Assembly: GCA_017397645.1 (NCBI GenBank)
Contig: JAFQIE010000009.1
Location: 1-53,706 of the forward strand
DNA length: 53,706 nt
Direction: 5' to 3'
Source: Lachnospiraceae bacterium
Lineage (GTDB): Bacteria > Bacillota > Clostridia > Lachnospirales > Lachnospiraceae
Shown: positions 48,044 to 53,706 of the stretch, one piece after another
Layout: every line of letters begins with the position of its first letter
How positions within the stretch are numbered: position 1 is the stretch's first letter
Position numbers and translations under genes: made by a program
The notes under the pieces: model-generated
The model's database searches: none
The model's input: the letters and a program-made list of their open reading frames with translations, nothing else
Told to the model about the DNA's origin: nothing

Positions 48044-49420
48044 CTAAGCAATGCTCTCCGATTTCCCAAACTTCTTCCTCACCACCAAAAAGCAAATCAC
48101 ATGCACCACCAAAGTTACAATCCAGGAAATAGGATAAGCAATATACACGGTTCCAATGGTGTGGAATCTTTCGATTTGGAAAAACACGAAAATCCATGCC
48201 ATACGGAATGCACACGCACCAAGCAAGGATACGATCATGGGCATCACCGAATAGCCCAATCCACGAAGTGCGCCCACCATACTATCCATCATACCGCAAA
48301 CGGCATAAGTTGTAGCGATAAATGACAATCTCAGCATGCCCGCTTCAATTACCAAAGAACTGTCGGAATACAAGCCCAGTAGCGGTTCGCCGAAAATATA
48401 AATCAGGTTACCGCACACCAATCCAATACCAGCAGCGCAGCCCTGTGCTATCAACACAATCTTGTTGATTCTCTCGAACTTACCGGCACCCACGTTTTGA
48501 CCTACAAAGGCAACTGTGGCCTGTGCAAAGGCATTCATTGCCACGTAGGCAAAGCCCTCCACGTTCGCTGCGGCAGCACTTCCCGCCATCACCGTGGAAC
48601 CAAATCCGTTGATGGTGGACTGAATGACCACATTAGACAAAGAAAAGAGACAACTTTGCAATCCGGCAGGAATGCCTATTTGTAAAATGTTACCCAGCAC
48701 TTTTTTATCGATACATAAATACTGTTTTTCAATCCGAATGGATCCTTCTTCTTTCATGAGGCATCGGATTACCATCACCGCCGAAATCACCTGTGAAATT
48801 ACCGTAGCCAATGCCACACCGGCCACATCCATGTGAAATACGATGACAAACAGAAGATTGAGAACCACATTTACCATGCCGGAAAAGGCCAGATAATACA
48901 GAGGCCGCCTGGTATCACCCACACCTCGAAGTATCGCTGCACCAAAGTTATAAGAAAGGACAGCAGGCATGCCGAGGAAATAAATGCGCATATACAATGC
49001 CGCCAGATCAATGACTTCCGGCGGGCTTTGCATCCAAAGCAAAAATTGTTTCGCTCCGATAAACCCAATGATTGCCAACGCACATCCGCTGACCACACTC
49101 ACTGTCATTGCTGTGTGTACCAGGTCCCTCATCTGCTTTTCCTGTTTTCCTGCAAAGTATCTGGCCACGAGCACATTGACGCCCACGGACAATCCGATAA
49201 ATCCTTGCGTCAGCAAATTGATAATGGAACTGGTGGAACCCACTGCAGCCAAAGAATTGTCGCCGGCAAATTTGCCCACCACAATGATATCTGCGGCATT
49301 AAACAATAGTTGTAGCAAGCTGGACGCAATCAAGGGCAGTGCAAATAGCAGCATTTTGCCAACGATGGAGCCCTCACACATGTTCATTGTGTAGTTTTTT
49401 GTGCTTTTCTGCGCAGACAT
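48044..49420 (-). CDS. MATE-family efflux transporter
   Basis: 458 aa, twelve TM helices expected, in two homologous halves. Typical motifs are MLLFALPLIASSLLQLLFNAADIIVVGKFAG at the start, GLSVGVNVLVARYFAGK, ILRGVGDTRRPLYY near 160, and FAQATVAFVGQNVGAG near 290. It would export cationic drugs or metabolites using a Na+ or H+ gradient. AGGAGG lies before ATG 49420. Own terminator downstream; the ECF sigma pair is the next unit. Confidence 0.92.
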   Translation of the reverse strand: MSAQKSTKNYTMNMCEGSIVGKMLLFALPLIASSLLQLLFNAADIIVVGKFAGDNSLAAVGSTSSIINLLTQGFIGLSVGVNVLVARYFAGKQEKQMRDLVHTAMTVSVVSGCALAIIGFIGAKQFLLWMQSPPEVIDLAALYMRIYFLGMPAVLSYNFGAAILRGVGDTRRPLYYLAFSGMVNVVLNLLFVIVFHMDVAGVALATVISQVISAVMVIRCLMKEEGSIRIEKQYLCIDKKVLGNILQIGIPAGLQSCLFSLSNVVIQSTINGFGSTVMAGSAAAANVEGFAYVAMNAFAQATVAFVGQNVGAGKFERINKIVLIAQGCAAGIGLVCGNLIYIFGEPLLGLYSDSSLVIEAGMLRLSFIATTYAVCGMMDSMVGALRGLGYSVMPMIVSLLGACAFRMAWIFVFFQIERFHTIGTVYIAYPISWIVTLVVHVICFLVVRKKFGKSESIA

Positions 49421-49498
49421 AATTAACCCTCCTCACATAGAAGAATCTATCTCAAGAATAGCACTCTGCATCTAACTTGCAATAGTAAATATGCACAA

Positions 49499-49533
49499 AA
49501 AAGCAGTGATATCAAACCGATACCACTGCTTTT
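49499..49533 (-). terminator. Terminator after hppA
   Basis: AAAAGCAGTG (49499-49508) pairs with CACTGCTTTT (49524-49533) with an inner TATC/GATA extension. Confidence 0.82.
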
Positions 49534-49546
49534 ATTTCATTTTAGA

Positions 49547-51634
49547 TTAACCGAAAATAGAGAATGCTGCAAACACTGCAGAAAGCAAGGATGCTACCAA
49601 GGAAACCACGGTAATCTGTGTGTTGATGGAAGGACCTGCGGTATCCTTGAAAGGATCGCCTACGGTGTCGCCGATAACGGCTGCCTTGTGAGCTTCACTG
49701 CCCTTACCACCTTCATTTCCTGCCTCCACATACTTCTTGGAGTTATCCCAGAGACCTCCTGCATTGGACATGAACAAAGCAAGCAACAAACCACTTACGA
49801 TGTTACCAAGCAAGAAACCGCCAACTGCCTTTGCACCGCCTATGATGCCAACAGCGATAGTAGCAAGAATACTCATCAAACCTGCAGGAATCAACTCACG
49901 GAGGGAACCGGTAGTTGCAATGTCGATACACTTATCGTATTCCGGTTTCGCATTGGGATCACCCTCACGAAGACCAACGATTTCTTTGAACTGTCTGTGG
50001 ATTTCAGCAACCATACGCTGTGCATTCTTATCAACACCCAAAATCAGCATTGCAGAGAATACTGCAGGGATGGAAGCACCAATCAAAATACCAAAGAATA
50101 CGGTAGGATCCATAATGTCAAATCCGGTAATGGGTTCTGCACCGGAAGCAACCAAGTGTGCATTTACTTCTGACATAAATGCACCCAATAAGGAGATAAC
50201 AGTCAAACCAGCTGCACTGATGGAGAAGCCTTTGGTTACAGCCTTTACGGTGTTACCGGCACTATCCAATTCATCAGCAATACGAATGGTTTCTTCTCCC
50301 AAGTCACCCATCTCTGCCAAGCCACGGGCGTTGTCAACGATGGGACCATATGCGTCATTAGAAATAATCATACCTACGATAGAAAGCATACCAACTGCTG
50401 CCATGGAAATACCAAAGATAGCATATCCGGGACCCATGGGCTCACAAATCTTGTATGCGGCCAAAGCGGAAATTGCGATACCAACCATAGCGGGCATAGA
50501 GGAAATAAATCCATAAGATACACCCGAAAGAATAGTGAATGCAGGGCCACTCTTGGATGCATTCGCACATTTCTTAACGATGGGTTTGGAATCATCTGTA
50601 AAATAGTCCGTTGTGATACCGATAATAACACCAACCAACAAACCTACGGTTGCAGCGCCCCAAATTCTCCAGGAGAAACCGGGGAAGAAGTGGGTTGCAA
50701 GAGCTGTTAATGCCATAAAAATACCGGTTGTTACATAGGTAGAGGAGTTCAGCGCATTGGTAGGGCTACCGTTCTTACCGATACGTGCAGTTGCAATACC
50801 GATGATGGAAGCCAAAAGACCCAAAATACCATAGCAGAATACCATGGATACGTTATTGTACTCACCACCTGCAAGAGACTGCGCAATAACGATAGCAGAT
50901 GTCATTGCTGCCACGTTAGAGTCAAACAAGTCTGCACCCATACCTGCCACGTCACCTACATTATCACCTACGTTATCTGCGATAACGGCAGGGTTACGAG
51001 GGTCATCCTCCGCGATTCCAAGCTCTACCTTACCGGTAAGGTCTGCTGCCACGTCTGCAGTCTTGGTAAAGATACCGCCACCTGCTTTTGCAAACAATGC
51101 CAGAGAACTTGCACCGAAGGAGAAGCCCAAAAGAATAGAAGCATCACCAACAACCCAAAGCACTGCGGCTACACCGAGTACAGAGCATCCCACAACGAGA
51201 AGACCCATAACAGCACCACCACGGAAGCCAATTAAGAATGCGGGCTTGATACCCTTCTTTGCAGCTTCAGCAGAACGTCCGTTGGACAAGCTTGCTACCA
51301 GAATACCAACCTTACCTGCGATTGCAGAAAGAACGGTACCTGCGATGTAAGAAACTGCCATTCCCACATTGGAAACAGCGTCACCTTTCCAAATAGGAGA
51401 AGGCAAAAACAGAAGAATCAGTACTGCAATTACGCCGGCAAAGACTGCAAGAATCTTATACTCGCGACTCATAAAGGTGTTTGCACCATTACGAATCAGA
51501 CCGGCAACCTCGATAATCTTCTGGTTCTCGAGGGGCTGACGCTTCACCCATACATACAGATATGCGGCGAAAGCAAATGCGATTGCGGCAATCAAAAATG
51601 AAAGCCCGTAAAACAGTGATAAATGTTGTTCCAT
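49547..51634 (-). CDS. hppA: Membrane-bound ion-translocating pyrophosphatase
   Basis: 695 aa from ATG 51634 (GGGAGG 7 bases upstream). Sixteen TM helices are expected. The pyrophosphate-binding signature GIFTKTADVAADLTGKVELGI is near residue 205, followed by DDPRNPAVIADNVGDNVGDVAGMGADLF. The second acidic motif (GDTVGDPFKDTAGPSIN) lies near the C-terminus. The K+-dependence region reads GNTVKAVTKG, i.e. Lys and Thr at the two diagnostic positions, the K+-independent signature; such enzymes are normally H+ pumps. It hydrolyses PPi and exports H+. Preceded by a 200-nt leader with a terminator hairpin. Confidence 0.95.
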   Translation of the reverse strand: MEQHLSLFYGLSFLIAAIAFAFAAYLYVWVKRQPLENQKIIEVAGLIRNGANTFMSREYKILAVFAGVIAVLILLFLPSPIWKGDAVSNVGMAVSYIAGTVLSAIAGKVGILVASLSNGRSAEAAKKGIKPAFLIGFRGGAVMGLLVVGCSVLGVAAVLWVVGDASILLGFSFGASSLALFAKAGGGIFTKTADVAADLTGKVELGIAEDDPRNPAVIADNVGDNVGDVAGMGADLFDSNVAAMTSAIVIAQSLAGGEYNNVSMVFCYGILGLLASIIGIATARIGKNGSPTNALNSSTYVTTGIFMALTALATHFFPGFSWRIWGAATVGLLVGVIIGITTDYFTDDSKPIVKKCANASKSGPAFTILSGVSYGFISSMPAMVGIAISALAAYKICEPMGPGYAIFGISMAAVGMLSIVGMIISNDAYGPIVDNARGLAEMGDLGEETIRIADELDSAGNTVKAVTKGFSISAAGLTVISLLGAFMSEVNAHLVASGAEPITGFDIMDPTVFFGILIGASIPAVFSAMLILGVDKNAQRMVAEIHRQFKEIVGLREGDPNAKPEYDKCIDIATTGSLRELIPAGLMSILATIAVGIIGGAKAVGGFLLGNIVSGLLLALFMSNAGGLWDNSKKYVEAGNEGGKGSEAHKAAVIGDTVGDPFKDTAGPSINTQITVVSLVASLLSAVFAAFSIFG

Positions 51635-51836
51635 ACTAGAACCTCCCACATAATAGATTTATGCGTGGTAGGGTAGTCCTATGAGCCCATACACTCTTTG
51701 ATTTTCTACGCATAAAAATAGCAGGACTGCGAGTCCAGTCCTGCCTAAATATACATAAGAACACCCTTTATGTAATAGGCGATCAAGATAAATCAAGCTA
51801 ATGCTCGATGACAGACTCCACCACTTATTTTGATCA
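51635..51836 (-). ncRNA. Structured leader of hppA, candidate cis-regulatory RNA
   Basis: About 200 nt between promoter and start codon. Order on the transcript: stem 1 (51835-51824 with 51792-51781, 10 bp and one mismatch) enclosing a small hairpin ATCGAGC-ATTA-GCTTGAT (51809-51792). Then stem 2 GCCTA..TACATAA / TTATGTA..TAGGC (51780-51776 with 51747-51743, inner 51774-51768 with 51758-51752). Then the terminator GCAGGACTG/CAGTCCTGC (51744-51721). Stem 2 and the terminator share bases 51743-51744, so the two compete weakly. About 85 nt remain to ATG. I could not match it to the fluoride, cobalamin, T-box or other classes I know. Confidence 0.55.
51713..51744 (-). terminator. Intrinsic terminator inside the hppA leader
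   Basis: Minus strand GCAGGACTG (51744-51736), 6-base loop, CAGTCCTGC (51729-51721), then TATTTTTATG. It lies between the promoter and hppA, i.e. an attenuator position. Confidence 0.78.
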
Positions 51837-51842
51837 AATCCT

Positions 51843-51871
51843 ATTCTACTCTCAAAGCACCGTAATGTCAA
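51843..51871 (-). promoter_or_regulatory. hppA promoter
   Basis: TTGACA (51871-51866), 17-bp spacer, TAGAAT (51848-51843) on the minus strand; start expected near 51836. Confidence 0.78.
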
Positions 51872-51924
51872 ACCTTATTGTCACAATTTGACGAAAAACG
51901 ATATTTTTTACGATTAATAGAATA

Positions 51925-51983
51925 AAAAGAGCACTCGTGCTCACAAAAAAGAAGAACCGGTCTTTGACCGATTCTTCTTTTTT
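51925..51983 (-). terminator. Tandem terminators after tRNA-Gly
   Basis: First: AAGAAGAA-CGGTC/GACCG-TTCTTCTT hairpin with a T-run (about 51948-51980). Second: GAGCAC-TC-GTGCTC (51929-51942) followed on the minus strand by TTTTTAT. Both lie directly downstream of the tRNA gene on its strand; the two together end the tRNA transcript before the hppA promoter. Confidence 0.75.
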
Positions 51984-51986
51984 CTA

Positions 51987-52058
<72 letters not shown>

Positions 52059-52062
52059 ATGT

Positions 52063-52116
52063 ATGTTTGTTCGTGCGAACAAACATTACTATACCTTATC
52101 CTCTGTATCTTGTCAA
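52063..52116 (-). promoter_or_regulatory. tRNA-Gly promoter with palindromic leader
   Basis: Minus strand TTGACA (52116-52111), 17-bp spacer, TATAGT (52093-52088). Immediately after lies a perfect 24-bp palindrome, ATGTTTGTTCG-TG-CGAACAAACAT (52063-52086), at the expected start site and 5 bp before the mature tRNA 5' end. Confidence 0.78.
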
Positions 52117-52149
52117 CTCTTTTTATCAAGAAATTTTATCACAATTTAC

Positions 52150-53652
52150 TTACTTCTTCCAGAAAAACAGCCAGTCAGCCACTCTCTGGGGAAGTCCCGG
52201 ATCCATATCTGCCATTGCCGATTCACCGGTGGTGAAGAATAACAGCGCCGCCACGATACACGCACCTACGCATGCCAGACTGATGACCCAGTTCAGTATC
52301 TTATATTTCTTCTCATCCGCATCCATAAAGATACGGCAGATACCAAACATCATCAAAATTCCTAACATAAAAGCAAAGTCCGTGGTGTATCTGCGATGCT
52401 CGAAGGGCGCCCATCTGGACTGCATCAAAATAATAATCAAAACCGCTACAATAACAGAACCGCCAAGTCCCTTCACAAAGCCATTTGCGTCTTTTTGTTT
52501 CACAGAGCGAAATGCCGCACCACCCAATAACAAAATGGGGAATAACACCAGCATACCATCCTCATGGATATAAGGAAACACGTCGCTGACCTCTGTGTAC
52601 TTCACGAAATAGAACAGGAAATCATTCAAATATCCCGCCAACCAACCGGGACCAAACATGGGCTTGTCATCCATATAGAAACTTTGGTCCACCAGGGTCA
52701 ACTGATAAGTCTGGCCAAACTCAAAGGGATTGTCAAATCGCACATAGTTGTAAATCATCAATAGAATCGCTGTGATTACATAGGGCAGGGCAAAAGCGGT
52801 CACGATTTTTCCGATTTCCTTCCAGGAATAAATTATCTTGCCCTTTTCCTTGCCAAAAAACATGGCATAATTCTCTTTCACATAATGCACAATCATAGGT
52901 ATGTACAATAAACTGATAAATCCGATGGTGGGTCTGCAGCCAAACACCAAAGCACTGAAGGACGCACCCAAAGCGGCATGCAATATGGTTTTCTTAAATT
53001 CCGTATCCACCACGAAGGCTTTGAAGCAAAAATACACACCCCACACCGCCATACACACACCACTGGTGATAGCAGTACAGTAAAGGGACGGGTATTTCAC
53101 CGCATACCATAAACTGATAAAGGAGACCGCACATGATGTGCACAAATAAGTAGCCAAAGGAAGCTTCGGTGCGTACTTCTTATAAATTGCATAGAATAGC
53201 GCAAACAATCCTACAACGGCACCCACCGCCATGATCTGGGTACAGTCCGTACTGGTCACATAGATGCCCAAGAGACGTAAGGGAATACAAACCAAAAATA
53301 CCGGTACAATACCAAAGTACATATAGTAATGACCATCATAATAAGCATGGTCAAATTCGTAAGCCACGCCATTTGCCTCACGTTGGCCACGGTCATAGGG
53401 ATTCTCCAGCTCCAATAATTTAGGGTCCACTTCATAATCCATATACAGATGTCCGGAGAGAATGGCGTCCGTCATTTTCTCGTACTGTCCGTGATGTCCC
53501 CAGCTGGCCTCATTCCACACCCAGTTTAAGGACATGGGCTTGGTCACAGCGATACATGCTAACACCATTACCACTAAAGTGATAATCTGTGCTTTATTCA
53601 ACTTCAAATCCTTCAAGCCTCTCTTCTTCGTTATGGCTTTTGTCTTTTTCAT
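52150..53652 (-). CDS. Large polytopic membrane protein, GT-C glycosyltransferase-like, of unknown function
   Basis: 500 aa with about ten hydrophobic segments; N-terminus KKTKAITKKRGLKDLKLNK is basic, TM1 at about 22-38. Soluble loop 1 (residues 40-110) has NWVWNEASWGHHGQYEKMTD and the aromatic FDHAYYDGHYYMYFGIVPVFLV near 100, a pattern seen in Lachnospiraceae membrane proteins that resemble GT-C glycosyltransferases. The C-terminal loop has RWAPFEHRRYTTDFAFML. I could not find a proven catalytic acid pair beyond early Asp/Glu residues, so the enzymatic activity is only a possibility. AAGGAGGAGCC lies before ATG 53652. Next to tRNA-Gly; nothing else is resolved to the right edge. Confidence 0.78.
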   Translation of the reverse strand: MKKTKAITKKRGLKDLKLNKAQIITLVVMVLACIAVTKPMSLNWVWNEASWGHHGQYEKMTDAILSGHLYMDYEVDPKLLELENPYDRGQREANGVAYEFDHAYYDGHYYMYFGIVPVFLVCIPLRLLGIYVTSTDCTQIMAVGAVVGLFALFYAIYKKYAPKLPLATYLCTSCAVSFISLWYAVKYPSLYCTAITSGVCMAVWGVYFCFKAFVVDTEFKKTILHAALGASFSALVFGCRPTIGFISLLYIPMIVHYVKENYAMFFGKEKGKIIYSWKEIGKIVTAFALPYVITAILLMIYNYVRFDNPFEFGQTYQLTLVDQSFYMDDKPMFGPGWLAGYLNDFLFYFVKYTEVSDVFPYIHEDGMLVLFPILLLGGAAFRSVKQKDANGFVKGLGGSVIVAVLIIILMQSRWAPFEHRRYTTDFAFMLGILMMFGICRIFMDADEKKYKILNWVISLACVGACIVAALLFFTTGESAMADMDPGLPQRVADWLFFWKK

Positions 53653-53706
53653 GGCTCCTCCTTATGAGTGTCCATTCAGCAGTTACATATCTATATAGTA
53701 GAAAAA

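Noticed and set aside
48833-51350. Long plus-strand ORFs opposite MATE and hppA (e.g. 49737-50516)
   Set aside because: Antisense frames of conserved membrane proteins; composition reflects the opposite strand.
51747-51836. Fluoride riboswitch in front of hppA
   Set aside because: Fluoride switches can precede pyrophosphatases, but the conserved GGNGATGG...TTCNCC core is not found on the leader strand.
52063-52086. LexA/DinR box at tRNA-Gly
   Set aside because: A single half CGAAC-N4 is similar, but the dyad has GTTC-N4-GAAC order, inverse to the LexA box.

Overview
The window looks like chromosomal DNA of a spore-forming Clostridia species, most likely Lachnospiraceae. Reasons: strong AGGAGG-type ribosome sites, sigma-A-type promoters (TTGACA-N17-TATAAT), a GerA/SpoVAF spore protein, MutS2, LuxS, a lone MurG, a membrane pyrophosphatase, TSCPD and TIGR01440-type proteins, and many zinc-ribbon/HTH small genes typical of that family's accessory DNA. 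Taxonomy is inference from gene content; there is no rRNA gene here.

1-5.3 kb: a quinone-oxidoreductase-like gene diverges from an AraC-type regulator, followed by a complete Phe/Tyr operon. It has a sigma-A promoter, a 23-aa leader peptide with seven consecutive Phe/Tyr codons, an intrinsic terminator, then DAHP synthase, chorismate mutase-prephenate dehydratase and prephenate dehydrogenase. This is a textbook-style attenuator layout.

5.3-30.4 kb: mostly housekeeping genes. They include MscS, a RhuM-family gene with small ORFs inserted next to rlmD-yhaM-htrA (the HtrA-like protein seems to have lost its catalytic His), mutS2, a two-component system, and a cobalamin-riboswitch-controlled pair (DUF4430 protein plus ECF S component). 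Also here are luxS-mtnN, a divergent pair of unknown genes, a Phd/PIN toxin-antitoxin pair, gtrA, a D-2-hydroxyacid dehydrogenase, pgi, murG, an FAD oxidoreductase and a spoVAF-like gene. Between the cobalamin riboswitch and luxS lies a very regular array of eight 9-bp motifs in alternating orientation, one every 31 +/- 1 bp.

30.4-47 kb: accessory, defence-like region. It holds an AlbA_2-type ATP-binding protein, a truncated PLD/helicase gene and an Abi_2 (AbiD/F) protein preceded by a short structured RNA that ends in its own terminator. Next come a duplicated-domain lipoprotein, an HTH gene divergent from a Ser/Thr kinase, and a run of small HTH, zinc-ribbon and membrane genes with a NERD nuclease-like protein. 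A WYL regulator diverges from a protein that appears to be a shrunken, catalytically dead derivative of DNA polymerase PolC. HicAB, an orphan XRE antitoxin-like gene and two paralogous Cys/His-containing HTH proteins complete the region.

47-53.7 kb: an ECF sigma/anti-sigma pair, a MATE transporter, a membrane pyrophosphatase with a long structured leader, tRNA-Gly(GCC) and a large polytopic membrane protein.

The strongest candidates for undescribed biology are the PolC-like pseudo-polymerase with its WYL regulator, the alternating 31-bp-phased array in front of luxS, the hppA leader, and the Abi-associated RNA (the last probably belongs to a known RNA motif class).
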